Shown here one piece after another: positions 35,271 to 43,130 of a DNA stretch of 43,130 bases; the first letter of the stretch is position 1, and every line of letters starts with the position of its first letter. The notes beneath the pieces are model-generated. The model was not told the origin of the DNA. It ran no database searches and worked only from the letters and a program-made list of their open reading frames with translations. The position numbers were made by a program, and so were the translations under genes. The DNA comes from Gammaproteobacteria bacterium. Lineage in GTDB: Bacteria; Pseudomonadota; Gammaproteobacteria; Xanthomonadales; SZUA-5. Location of the stretch: contig JAUIFV010000018.1 in assembly GCA_030430155.1 (NCBI GenBank), forward strand, positions 1 to 43,130, read 5' to 3'.

Positions 35271-35648
35271 ATGTTTGATCAAGTCAGCAATCAGTTCCTT
35301 TCCTTCGGCAAGCAGGCCGCTGAGACCCTTCTGAAAGCCAACGCCATCGCCAGCGAAGGCGTCGAGAAGATGATCGACGTGCAGCTGAAGACCATGGAAG
35401 ACCGCTTCAACGCCACTTCCGAGCTGGTCAGCATGGCCTCCGAGGCGCGCGACGCCGAAGCCTTCAAGACCCTGCTGCCCAAGAGCGTGTCGCTGATGAA
35501 GGATTCCGGTGAGAAGCTGTACTCCACCAGCCAGGAAATCTTCGGCATCGTGGTCAAGACCAACGAAGCCCTGGGCGATCTGGCCAAGACCAACTTCGAA
35601 TCCGCCAACGGCGCGGTGAAGAAGGCGACTGCGAAAGCGGCCAAGTAA
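35271..35648 (+). CDS. Phasin family protein
   Basis: Protein of 125 residues, helical and without cysteine. MFDQVSNQFLSFGKQAAETLLKAN and the middle helix IDVQLKTMEDRFNATSELVSM match the phasin_2 pattern. It ends in an alanine/lysine-rich tail (KKATAKAAK) typical of small phasins. Phasins coat polyhydroxyalkanoate granules. No PHA synthase is in the window, so a granule role depends on genes elsewhere; small phasins also occur as general stress proteins. GGGAG lies 9-14 bp before the ATG. Confidence 0.85.
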   Translation: MFDQVSNQFLSFGKQAAETLLKANAIASEGVEKMIDVQLKTMEDRFNATSELVSMASEARDAEAFKTLLPKSVSLMKDSGEKLYSTSQEIFGIVVKTNEALGDLAKTNFESANGAVKKATAKAAK

Positions 35649-35781
35649 GCGAATCAACGATTCAGCGGGACTGCCTGGCAGGCCCGTACAGTTTGCGGTA
35701 CACGCGAGCCTCCCTCCCTCCCCTTGTGGTTGCTCGGGTTGCCGCACCGGTCGGAGTCCGGCCGGTTCTTGCGTGACAGTG

Positions 35782-35819
35782 ACGGCGTGCCCCACGGAAG
35801 GGGCGCGCCGTTTCTTTTT
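35782..35819 (+). terminator. Intrinsic terminator after the phasin gene
   Basis: The stem ACGGCGTGCCCC pairs with GGGGCGCGCCGT around loop ACGGAA, with a single G-T wobble, followed by TTTCTTTTT. It lies 134 bp after the phasin stop. Confidence 0.9.
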
Positions 35820-35850
35820 GCGCGTGGCAGTGATCAGTACGCGTGAAGCA

Positions 35851-35880
35851 TTGGCCCTTTGTCGCGCGGTCGGCGACAAT
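35851..35880 (+). promoter_or_regulatory. Candidate aceF promoter with TTGTCGC inverted repeat
   Basis: TTGGCC (35851-35856), an 18-bp spacer and GACAAT (35875-35880) form a weak sigma-70 pattern 35 bp before the aceF start. The 7-bp inverted repeat TTGTCGC (35859-35865) / GCGACAA (35873-35879) lies between the boxes and overlaps the -10, a position suited to a repressor. It does not resemble the PdhR operator of E. coli. Confidence 0.35.
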
Positions 35881-35914
35881 GCGCCGCTGACGCACCTTAG
35901 GGATGGGAGGACCG

Positions 35915-37513
35915 GTGGCAGAAACGCGCGAGGCGAAAGTTCCGGACATTGGCGATTTCGACGAGGTGCCGGTCATCGAGGTGCTGGTCGCGGTCGGCGA
36001 CGAGGTCAAGGCCGATCAGGGCTTGATCACCCTGGAGTCGGACAAGGCGACCATGGAAGTGCCGGCGCCTTTCGCTGGCGTGATTCGCGACATCATGGTC
36101 AAGGTTGGCGACAATCTGTCCGAAGGTGCGGTGGTTGCGCTGATCGAAGCGGCCGAACAGGGTAGCGAGGGGCAGTCCAGTGACGCGGCCCCGGCGAGCG
36201 AATCTGCCAGTACTGATGTGTCCACGGCCGAGGCCGGCGAGCTGATCGAAGCCAAAGTGCCGGACATCGGCGACTACCAGGGCGTGCCGGTGATCGAGGT
36301 GCTGGTCGCGGTGGGCGATACGGTCAAGGCTGATCAGGGGCTGGTCACCCTGGAGTCGGACAAGGCGACCATGGAAGTGCCTTCGCCCGCTGACGGTGTG
36401 GTGGAAAGCATCGCGGTCAAGGTCGGCGACGAGCTTGCTGAGGGCAGTCTGGTGGCCACATTGCGCGGTGGAAGTAGCGCCAGCGCGTCCAAGACCGCAG
36501 CGCCTGCCCCGGCGCAGGAAAGGGCAGAGTCGACCAAGCAGTCCCCACCGCCCGCACCCCCCACCCCTCAGCGACCGCCAGCGCCGCTGCCGCCCGCACC
36601 CAACAGCGGCGGCAAGCCGGCCCACGCTTCCCCCGGCATCCGTCGCTATGCCCGCGAACTGGGTGTGGACCTCAGTCAGGTCAGCGGCACCGGACGCAAG
36701 GGCAGAATCACCCGCGAAGACGTCAACGCCTTCGTCAAGGGCGCGCTGAGTGCGCCCAGGTCGTCGACTGCCGGCAGCGGTGGCGGACTGGATCTGCTGC
36801 CCTGGCCGAAAGTGGATTTTTCCAAGTTCGGCGAGGTGGAATCGCAGCCGCTGTCCCGCATCAAGAAGATCTCGGGCGCCAATCTGGCCCGCAACTGGGC
36901 GATGATTCCGCACGTCACCCAGCAGGACGAGGCCGACATCACCGAGATGGAGGCCTTCCGCAAACAGATCGGCAGCGAACAGAAGGACGTCAAGGTCACT
37001 CCGCTGGTGTTCCTGATCAAGGCGGTGGTGCGCGCGCTGCAGGCCTTTCCCAGCTTCAACGCCTCGCTGGACGGCGACAACCTGGTGCTGAAGAAGTATT
37101 TTCACGTCGGTATCGCCGTCGACACGCCCGATGGGCTGGTGGTGCCGGTGATCCGCGACTGCGATCGCAAGAGCCTGCTGGATCTGGCTCGCGAGCTGGC
37201 CGAGGTCAGCGGCCGCGCCCGCGACAAGAAGCTCAAAGGCGAGGACATGCAGGGCGGCTGTTTTTCGATTTCCTCCCTTGGTGGCATCGGCGGCACCGGG
37301 TTCACGCCGATCATCAACGCCCCCGAAGTGGCCATCCTCGGCGTGTCCCGATCGGCAATGAAGCCGGTTTGGCAGGGCGACAGCTTCCAGCCGCGGCTGA
37401 TGCTGCCGCTGTCGCTCAGCTACGACCACCGGGTGATCGATGGCGCCGCTGCGGCGCGCTTTACCGCTTATCTGGCGCAGCAGCTGGGGGATATACGGCG
37501 GCTGTTGCTTTAG
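35915..37513 (+). CDS. aceF: Pyruvate dehydrogenase E2, dihydrolipoamide acetyltransferase
   Basis: Protein of 532 residues from a GTG start (MAETREAKVPDIGDFD), preferred over the ATG 12 bp upstream because GGGAGG sits just before the GTG and the product then aligns with the Lpd N-terminus MAEQVQVRVPDIGDFD. Two lipoyl domains (lipoyl lysines K44 and K150, in ESDKATMEVP), then a peripheral-subunit-binding domain (ASPGIRRYARELGVDLSQV, about 245-280), then the acetyltransferase core with the catalytic SYDHRVIDG (H505, D509). The linkers are Ala/Pro-rich. E2 transfers acetyl groups to CoA. aceE is not in the window. A secreted-protein gene separates it from lpd. Confidence 0.95.
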   Translation: MAETREAKVPDIGDFDEVPVIEVLVAVGDEVKADQGLITLESDKATMEVPAPFAGVIRDIMVKVGDNLSEGAVVALIEAAEQGSEGQSSDAAPASESASTDVSTAEAGELIEAKVPDIGDYQGVPVIEVLVAVGDTVKADQGLVTLESDKATMEVPSPADGVVESIAVKVGDELAEGSLVATLRGGSSASASKTAAPAPAQERAESTKQSPPPAPPTPQRPPAPLPPAPNSGGKPAHASPGIRRYARELGVDLSQVSGTGRKGRITREDVNAFVKGALSAPRSSTAGSGGGLDLLPWPKVDFSKFGEVESQPLSRIKKISGANLARNWAMIPHVTQQDEADITEMEAFRKQIGSEQKDVKVTPLVFLIKAVVRALQAFPSFNASLDGDNLVLKKYFHVGIAVDTPDGLVVPVIRDCDRKSLLDLARELAEVSGRARDKKLKGEDMQGGCFSISSLGGIGGTGFTPIINAPEVAILGVSRSAMKPVWQGDSFQPRLMLPLSLSYDHRVIDGAAAARFTAYLAQQLGDIRRLLL

Positions 37514-37621
37514 ATTTCAGGGCTGAGGGCTGAGTCAAGAGCCACTTTCGTGCAGGCATTGGCTTGCATGAGTTTTCACATCGGGCGACCATTGCCCGGG
37601 CATTTACCAATGGGGTGTTAG

Positions 37622-39430
37622 GTGAGCAAATTTACGTTGTCGGCGCTGTGCGCCGGGTTGTTGTTGGGTACGGGCGGACTTTGGGCACAGGATGCGGTCG
37701 AGCAGGAGTTGGCCGGAACGGGTGATGTCAATCCGACCAGCGAAACCAATCCGGATCCGCAGGCGCGCATCAATGCACTGGAGGGACTGGCCGGTGGCGG
37801 CCTGCTGCTGATTCCCGAATCGACCAATGACCGGGTGATGGCTTTCGATCCGGCGACCGGCGATCTGGTCGATGCCGACTTCATCCCGTCCGACCCGACT
37901 AATCTGTCCACGCCCATCGAAGCGATATTGAGTGCCGACGGCAGCCGTGTACTGGTTTCCGACCAGCTCGAAGACGTGGTCCAGTCCTATGACCCGATGA
38001 CCGGCACCTTCGTCGCCACCTTCGCTCCCGCCGGCGGCGCCAACACCGCGATCCTTGACAACGTTCGCGGCATTGGCCTGCGCCCCAACGGCAATCTGCT
38101 GGTCAGCGTCGGCGGCGGCGCCAACGATGACGCCATCGCCGAATTCGACACCAGCGGCAACTCGGTCGGCAACTTTGTTGCCAACGGCGCAGCCGGCCTG
38201 GATTCGCCCTTCGACGTATTCGCTGTGGTTACGCCGGGTGGTGTGCTCGCGGCGGGCGATTTCCTGGTTCCAGGCATTACTTCCGATGCGATCCATCGCT
38301 ATGACGCCAGCGGCGCGGCGCAGGCCGATTTCAGCGCGCTCAATACCTTCGGTGAGCAGATCGCCCAGGCTGCCAATGGCAATGTGCTGGTGGCAAATTT
38401 CTCCGGCACCGAGGAAGGTATCGTCGAATACATGCCGGACGGCACGCAGGTGGCGATCTACGACGTCGCCTCGCTAGGCGGCTACCGCGGTGTCTATGAG
38501 TTGCCCAACGGCAATCTGTTGATCACCAACGGCGGCGGCGTGCACGAGATTGACCGCTCCTCCAACCTGATCCGTACTGTCGTGGCCGGTGTCAGCGCCC
38601 GCTTCATCAGCCTCGCCCAGGGTTCCCAGGCCGATCTGGCATTGACCAAGACCGGCCCGGCGGCGCCGCTGGCGCCCAATGAGCAGGGCAGCTTCGTGCT
38701 TGGCGTCAGCAATCTTGGCCCGGGCGATGCGCAGAATGTGGTGGTCACCGATACTTTCCCGCCTGGCCTGACCTTCGCTGGCAGCGACTGCGGTGCCACT
38801 GTGGCCGGCCAGGTGGTGACCTGGAATGTGGGCAACCTCACCGCTATGTCCAGCGCCAGTTGCGTGGTCAACTTCTCCGCCGCGGTTGCTGGCAGTTACA
38901 GCAATAGCGCCAGCGTCGCCAGCGACACCACCGATCCGGAGCCGGCCAACAACAGCGCTACGGCCACGGCCAGCGTGACTTCCGCCGACCTGACCCTGGT
39001 CAAAACCGCCGGTGGCCCGGTCGCGCTGGGCGATGTGGGCACCTTCGGACTGACCGTGAACAACACCGGCCCGAGCACGGCGATCAACGTGGTGGTGACT
39101 GACGTGCTGCCGGCCGACGTGCTGTACATCTCCGATACCTGCGGTGGCAGCGTGGTAGGTGATGTGTTCACCTGGGCCGTTGGCGACCTGGGCATGAATG
39201 CGTCGGCCTCCTGTACGGTGACCGTCTCGCTGCTGGTGGCGGAGGTGAGCAACACCGCGACGGTGACCAGCGACACCTCCGATCCCAATCTGGCCGATAA
39301 CACCAGCACCACCATCCTGTCGCGCAATATCGAACCGGTGCCGACCTTCGGTAGCTGGGGACTGCTGCTGTTGCTGCTTGGCTTGGGTGGCGTTGGCCTT
39401 TGGTTCCTACCCAGGCTCAGCGCGCGCTAG
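37622..39430 (+). CDS. Secreted beta-propeller/DUF11 protein with IPTL-CTERM-like tail
   Basis: Protein of 602 residues from a GTG start (MSKFTLSALCAGLLLGTGG); the start is not well supported by a ribosome site. Signal peptide cleaved after WAQ (about 23). Residues about 55-330 look like an NHL/SMP-30-type propeller (NDRVMAFDPATGDLVDADF, FDTSGNSVGNFVANG). Two DUF11 domains follow at about 337-440 and 456-560 (DLALTKTGPAAPLAPNEQG; DLTLVKTAGGPVALGDVG). The tail has VPTFGSWGLL, a hydrophobic helix and basic end (RLSAR), matching the IPTL-CTERM pattern for sorting to the cell envelope. It is set between aceF and lpd, unrelated to pyruvate oxidation. Confidence 0.85.
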   Translation: MSKFTLSALCAGLLLGTGGLWAQDAVEQELAGTGDVNPTSETNPDPQARINALEGLAGGGLLLIPESTNDRVMAFDPATGDLVDADFIPSDPTNLSTPIEAILSADGSRVLVSDQLEDVVQSYDPMTGTFVATFAPAGGANTAILDNVRGIGLRPNGNLLVSVGGGANDDAIAEFDTSGNSVGNFVANGAAGLDSPFDVFAVVTPGGVLAAGDFLVPGITSDAIHRYDASGAAQADFSALNTFGEQIAQAANGNVLVANFSGTEEGIVEYMPDGTQVAIYDVASLGGYRGVYELPNGNLLITNGGGVHEIDRSSNLIRTVVAGVSARFISLAQGSQADLALTKTGPAAPLAPNEQGSFVLGVSNLGPGDAQNVVVTDTFPPGLTFAGSDCGATVAGQVVTWNVGNLTAMSSASCVVNFSAAVAGSYSNSASVASDTTDPEPANNSATATASVTSADLTLVKTAGGPVALGDVGTFGLTVNNTGPSTAINVVVTDVLPADVLYISDTCGGSVVGDVFTWAVGDLGMNASASCTVTVSLLVAEVSNTATVTSDTSDPNLADNTSTTILSRNIEPVPTFGSWGLLLLLLGLGGVGLWFLPRLSAR

Positions 39431-39458
39431 TCGCCAGCTCAGTAGAAGCGTAGTACCG

Positions 39459-39489
39459 AACGCCCCCGGAATCCTCCGGGGGCGTTTTT
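39459..39489 (+). terminator. Intrinsic terminator between the secreted-protein gene and lpd
   Basis: The perfect 12-bp stem AACGCCCCCGGA / TCCGGGGGCGTT with loop ATCC, running into TTTTT. It separates lpd from the upstream transcription unit. Confidence 0.92.
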
Positions 39490-39553
39490 GTGTGCCGGCA
39501 GCGCAGCCGGTCGGGTTATGCTTGACGGCTATCGCACACGGGACGGGGTGAGG

Positions 39554-41317
39554 ATGGCTGAGCAAGTGCAGGTTCGGGTGCCGGACATCGGTGATTTCGA
39601 CAAGGTGCCGGTGATCGAGGTGCTGGTCGCCGTAGGCGATACGGTCAAGGTGGACCAGGGCCTGCTGACGCTGGAGTCGGACAAGGCGACCATGGAGGTG
39701 CCTACTCCCAGCGCCGGGGTGATTGCCAGCATTGCGGTGAAAGTCGGCGATGAGGTCTCGGCCGGAGATCTGGTGGCGAACCTGGAGATCGCCTCGGCCG
39801 CGTCCGAAGCCCAGCCCGATGAATCAGCGAAGACGCCGCCCAAAGCCGAATCCAAGCCTGCCGAGCAGCCCAAGGCCGCGGCGGTCAGCGCCGAGCAGGA
39901 GGGCGATCTGCGCTGCCAACTGGTCGTGCTGGGCGCCGGCCCCGGTGGCTACACGGCCGCCTTCCGCGCTGCCGATCTGGGTCTGGACGTCATTCTGATC
40001 GAACGCTATCCGGTGCTCGGCGGGGTTTGTTTGAACGTCGGCTGCATCCCCTCCAAGGCGCTGCTGCACGCCGCCGAGGTGATCGACGAGGCCGCCCATT
40101 TCGCCGACATCGGCATCGAATTCAAGCCGCCGAAGATCGATCTGGACAAGCTGCGCGGCTACAAGTCCAAGGTGGTTGGCCAGCTCAACGGCGGGCTGGG
40201 CAGCATGGCCAAGCAGCGCAAGGTGCGGGTGGTCACCGGCAGCGGTGCCTTCGTCGACCCGCACACCATAGAAGTGAGCGCCGACGGCGGCAGCCAGCGG
40301 GTGCGCTTCGAGCAGGCGATCATTGCCGCCGGCTCGCAGCCGGTGAAGCTGCCCAGTTTTCCCTGGGACGATAAGCGGGTGATGGATTCCACCGACGCGC
40401 TGGAACTGGCCGACGTGCCGAAGCGGCTGTTGGTGGTCGGTGGCGGCATCATCGGTTTGGAGATGGCCAGCGTCTACGCGGCGCTGGGCAGCCAGATCAC
40501 CGTGGTTGAGCTGATGGATCAGCTGATGCCAGGCACCGACAAGGATCTGCTCAAGCCGCTGCAAAAGCGCATTGCCAAACGCTACGCGGCGATCCACACC
40601 AAGACCAAGGTGACCAAGGTGGAGGCCGGCAAGAAGGGACTGACCGCCTGGTTTGAGGGCGATGGTGCGCCGGAGAAAGCGGAATTCGACCGGGTGTTGG
40701 TTTCGGTAGGCCGCGCCGCCAACGGCAACAAGATCAACGCAGGCGCGGCAGGCGTGGCGGTGAGCGAGCGCGGCTTTATCGCCGTCGATGAGCAGATGCG
40801 CACCAACGTGCCGCACATCTACGCCATTGGCGACATCGTCGGCCAGCCGATGCTGGCGCACAAGGCCACACACGAAGGCAAGGTTGCCGCCGAAGTCGCT
40901 GCGGGCGAAAAGAGCAGCTTCGTGGCCAGGGTGATTCCATCGGTGGCCTACACCGATCCGGAAATCGCCTGGGTGGGTCTGACCGAGACCGAGGCCAAGG
41001 CCAAGGGCATCAAATACGGTAAGGGCGTGTTTCCGCACGCCGCCAGCGGGCGCGCAATAGGCATCGGCCGCACCGAGGGCTTCACCAAACTGCTGTTCGA
41101 TGAGGAGACCCATCGAGTGGTCGGCGGCGCAGTGGTCTGTCCGCATGCCGGTGATCTCATCGCCGAGATCGCGCTGGCCATCGAGATGGGCTGCGATGCG
41201 CAGGATCTGGCGCTGACCATCCATCCGCATCCGACCCTGTCGGAAACCGTGAACTTCGCCGCCGAGGTCTATGAAGGCACGGTCACCGACCTCTATATCC
41301 CGCAGAAAAAACGTTGA
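39554..41317 (+). CDS. lpdA: Dihydrolipoamide dehydrogenase (E3) with N-terminal lipoyl domain
   Basis: Protein of 587 residues from the ATG at 39554 (MAEQVQVRVP), chosen over a longer frame because it aligns with AceF. One lipoyl domain at 1-80 (lipoyl K44), a linker, then the flavoenzyme. FAD-binding GAGPGGYTAA starts near 128, the redox-active disulfide is C159/C164 (GGVCLNVGCIPSK), and the NAD-binding GGGIIGLEMAS lies in the second Rossmann half. The catalytic dyad H559/E564 is in HPHPTLSE. E3 reoxidises dihydrolipoyl E2. Lpd with its own lipoyl domain is known in Neisseria and xanthomonads. A terminator upstream means it needs its own promoter, despite the functional pairing with aceF. 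Confidence 0.96.
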   Translation: MAEQVQVRVPDIGDFDKVPVIEVLVAVGDTVKVDQGLLTLESDKATMEVPTPSAGVIASIAVKVGDEVSAGDLVANLEIASAASEAQPDESAKTPPKAESKPAEQPKAAAVSAEQEGDLRCQLVVLGAGPGGYTAAFRAADLGLDVILIERYPVLGGVCLNVGCIPSKALLHAAEVIDEAAHFADIGIEFKPPKIDLDKLRGYKSKVVGQLNGGLGSMAKQRKVRVVTGSGAFVDPHTIEVSADGGSQRVRFEQAIIAAGSQPVKLPSFPWDDKRVMDSTDALELADVPKRLLVVGGGIIGLEMASVYAALGSQITVVELMDQLMPGTDKDLLKPLQKRIAKRYAAIHTKTKVTKVEAGKKGLTAWFEGDGAPEKAEFDRVLVSVGRAANGNKINAGAAGVAVSERGFIAVDEQMRTNVPHIYAIGDIVGQPMLAHKATHEGKVAAEVAAGEKSSFVARVIPSVAYTDPEIAWVGLTETEAKAKGIKYGKGVFPHAASGRAIGIGRTEGFTKLLFDEETHRVVGGAVVCPHAGDLIAEIALAIEMGCDAQDLALTIHPHPTLSETVNFAAEVYEGTVTDLYIPQKKR

Positions 41318-41595
41318 GCTGCGCGGCCCGGCGGCGCGCGATTCCGGTCGATGCCCAAGTATTGATGCGAGGGCACACGCCTAAAGCGGCGCTGCCTGCT
41401 AAGCTGCGCGGCCGCGCAAGTATGCACGTCGCGACAGTCACAGTGTCTTGCCTCCGGTTGATAGGCGGTTCCGACCGATGTTGGATGGCGGCGTGCTCGA
41501 CTGCCTTGCGGCTGACGCGAGGTCGGGTGGTGCGTATCGCTGGACCGGCTTGTACCCCAGACTTGCTACCGTAGTGTGACCCCCGAACTGTCCTG
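41318..41595. other. Non-coding gap between lpd and the antiporter gene
   Basis: No credible gene is seen in 278 bp; a short open frame here has no family features. No terminator for lpd was found. No promoter can be named for the next gene. Confidence 0.4.
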
Positions 41596-42564
41596 ATGCT
41601 GATCCACCTTCTCATCTTCCTCGCCGGGCTGACCGTCCTCACCTTGGGCGCCGACCAGTTCCTGCGTGGCGCCTCCGATCTGGCGCGGCGCTTTGGGGTC
41701 AAGGAATTTGTGATCGGCATGCTGTTGATCGGCTTCGGCACTTCGGCGCCCGAACTCACCGTCAATCTGGCTGCGGCCTTTCACGGTCGCTACGACCTGG
41801 CGATCGGCAACGTGGTCGGCAGCAACGTGGCCAACGTCGGCTTGATCCTGGGGATCTCCGCGCTGATCGCGCCGCTGGCGGTGCAGATGCGACTGGTCAA
41901 GGTGGAAGCACCGATACTGATCGCGGCCAGCGTCGGGCTGTGGCTGCTGTGCGCCGATGGCGAGTTGTCCAGGCTGGATGGGCTAATCCTGCTGGCCGGC
42001 TTTGCCGGGGTCATTGCCCTGGTCGCCACCGATATGCGCCTGGAGCCCAGCAACGTGCAGGACGTGCTGGCCGAATCGGTACCCGAGCACAGCGACTTCT
42101 CTCCCGGTAAGACCGTGATGCGTACCCTGGGCGGCTTGATCGGACTGGTGTTGGGTGCGGAGTTGATGGTCGAGGGCGCGGTCGCCATGGCCCGGATCTG
42201 GGGTATGAGCGAGCTGATGATCGGCCTGACCGTAGTCGCCATCGGCACCAGCCTGCCGGAGTTGGCCTCTTCGGGTATGGCTGCCTGGCGCGGTCAGGTG
42301 GATATCGCGCTGGGCAACGTGCTCGGCTCGTGTTTGTTCAATATCTTCCTCATCCTTGGGATCAATTCCACCGTCCATCCGCTGCCGGTGGGGCGCACCG
42401 TAGTCACCACCGAGCTGCCGATCATGATCGGGTTCGCCGTGGCGATGGTGCCGATCATGCTGCGCAACAAGCGAATCAGCCGGCGCAGCGGCAGCCTGCT
42501 GCTGCTGGCCTATGTCGGCTATCTGCTGTGGCAGATCAACTTCGGGCTCGCCGCAGAGACTTGA
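41596..42564 (+). CDS. Calcium/sodium antiporter (YrbG family)
   Basis: Inner-membrane protein of 322 residues with ten or so hydrophobic helices in two inverted repeats. Each repeat carries the exchanger signature: GFGTSAPELTVN in the first half and VVAIGTSLPELASS in the second, with GNVVGSNVANVGLI and GNVLGSCLFNIFLI as the paired second motifs. These alpha-repeats form the ion-binding site in the CaCA superfamily. The length fits (about 320-330). There is no clear Shine-Dalgarno. It ends convergent with the ACT-domain gene; an inverted repeat CTTGACGGC/GCCGTCAAG (42580-42619) spans the junction. Confidence 0.93.
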   Translation: MLIHLLIFLAGLTVLTLGADQFLRGASDLARRFGVKEFVIGMLLIGFGTSAPELTVNLAAAFHGRYDLAIGNVVGSNVANVGLILGISALIAPLAVQMRLVKVEAPILIAASVGLWLLCADGELSRLDGLILLAGFAGVIALVATDMRLEPSNVQDVLAESVPEHSDFSPGKTVMRTLGGLIGLVLGAELMVEGAVAMARIWGMSELMIGLTVVAIGTSLPELASSGMAAWRGQVDIALGNVLGSCLFNIFLILGINSTVHPLPVGRTVVTTELPIMIGFAVAMVPIMLRNKRISRRSGSLLLLAYVGYLLWQINFGLAAET

Positions 42565-42588
42565 TCGGCAGTCGGATGGCTTGACGGC

Positions 42589-43002
42589 TCAGCCTGCTCG
42601 CAGCGACAGCGCCGTCAAGACCGCCAGCGCATCTTCCCGCGCAGGCCAGGGCACCAGCAAATGATCGTGATGCAGAGCGGCGATTACGTTGGCGCTGATC
42701 CCTGCGTCGGTGAGCGCCGTAGCGATTGCTGCGGTCAGTCCCACGGCCTGCAGACTGGAGTGCACGCGCAGGCTGATCAGGGCGAACGGTCCTTCCCCTT
42801 GCAGTTCTGCCGCCGTAGCGCACGCTTGGCTGACCACTGCGCTGATGCCCTCGGACTCGGCGAACAAGGCGAAGGGTTGCAGCCGCTGCAGCTGGGCAGC
42901 ATCGGGCCAGTCCGGCAGGCGCAGGTAGGCATAGGGCTCAGCCTGCAGCTGTGGCTGCATCTGCTGCAGCAGCACTTGCAGGTCGGTGATCGGAGCGCTC
43001 AC
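42589..43002 (-). CDS. ACT-domain protein, uncharacterised
   Basis: Protein of 137 residues starting with GTG (MSAPITDLQVLLQQMQPQL). The pattern PYAYLRLPD, ISAVVSQACATA, GPFALISLRVHSSLQAVGLTAAIATALTDAGISANVIAALHHDHLLVPW fits the small two-ACT-domain family (COG3602-like). ACT domains bind amino acids or related ligands; no role is established for this family. The start overlaps the stop of the upstream gene as GTGA, so the two are translationally coupled. Confidence 0.8.
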   Translation of the reverse strand: MSAPITDLQVLLQQMQPQLQAEPYAYLRLPDWPDAAQLQRLQPFALFAESEGISAVVSQACATAAELQGEGPFALISLRVHSSLQAVGLTAAIATALTDAGISANVIAALHHDHLLVPWPAREDALAVLTALSLRAG

Positions 43003-43130
43003 CGCGCTCTGACCAGCCCTAATCGACGTAGCCCGCGATGGGCCAGTCTAGCCAGGCGTTCCAGACGGCTGGCCGACAGCGCGTCACGTATCTCGTTGAC
43101 TTCGGTGGTCAGCCGGGCGACGTCGCCGTA
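42999..43130 (-). CDS. C-terminal fragment of an unknown gene (cut by window edge)
   Basis: The last 43 codons of a minus-strand frame, open at the window edge (YGDVARLTTEVNEIRDALSA and onward), ending TGA that overlaps the GTG start of the ACT-domain gene by 4 bp. The residues are charged and helical (RLERLARLAHRGLRRLGL). Too little is visible for a family call. Confidence 0.5.
   Translation of the reverse strand, partial: YGDVARLTTEVNEIRDALSASRLERLARLAHRGLRRLGLVRAR

Noticed and set aside
39824-41230. 468-codon minus-strand open frame (and a similar one opposite aceF at 35897-37429)
   Set aside because: Both are antisense to well-supported dehydrogenase subunits and read as His/Gln/Arg-rich shadow protein.
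1-43130. CRISPR array, prophage or integron
   Set aside because: No regularly spaced repeats, integrase, phage structural genes or attC-like sites were seen. The repeat content is limited to small inverted-repeat elements.

Overview
This window looks like chromosomal DNA from a high-GC gammaproteobacterium, most likely of the Lysobacterales (Xanthomonadales) or a close relative. The reasons are the def-fmt-rsmB and fis-purH-purD blocks, an H-NS-family protein of the type common in that order, a dihydrolipoamide dehydrogenase with its own lipoyl domain, an IPTL-CTERM-like protein tail, and several starts that lack a Shine-Dalgarno but have a -10-like hexamer just upstream. The assignment is inferred from gene content only.

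Layout. 1-2105 (minus): rsmB (cut by the window edge), fmt, def. 2328-4383 (plus): a secreted LysM protein with a strong terminator, then a SAM methyltransferase. 4384-4665: CTAG-bounded palindromic repeats reaching the purD stop. 4662-7967 (minus): purD, purH, fis. 7968-8662: non-coding, with a second 184-bp repeat joined to a second repeat family. 8663-9946: ThrE-type exporter. 10030-12315 (minus): H-NS-family protein and proS. 12453-15208 (plus): a Nudix-fold/winged-helix NrtR-like regulator, queC, a SirB1-family protein. 15209-15585: intergenic repeats including a complete 164-bp MITE-like element. 15586-16617 (minus): universal stress protein and Dps. 16709-26910 (plus): hrpA, a secreted Ig-like/DUF11 protein, relA, and a membrane Ser/Thr kinase. 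27297-34805: a secreted beta-helix protein, an OmpR-type response regulator, its histidine kinase, and a secreted repeat (beta-propeller-like) protein. 34914-34990: tRNA-Met. 35271-35648: phasin. 35915-41317: pyruvate dehydrogenase E2 and E3, with an IPTL-CTERM-like secreted protein between them. 41596-43130: a Na+/Ca2+ antiporter, an ACT-domain protein and the tail of an unknown gene.

Most of the window is housekeeping: translation initiation and formyl-Met processing, purine synthesis, stringent response, queuosine, pyruvate oxidation and stress protection. Four large secreted proteins made of repeats are set among these genes. Three of them carry the short motif DGFE, twice at the extreme C-terminus and once at an internal domain boundary. 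Two of these flank a two-component system, and an 11-bp-phased direct repeat lies directly upstream of the second. This is the best candidate for an undescribed, regulated surface or secretion system.

The second non-routine feature is two families of small CTAG-bounded inverted-repeat elements. Copies end exactly at the TAG stops of purD and usp, two families abut at a shared CTAG, and one solo end supplies a -10-like hexamer to a probably leaderless gene.
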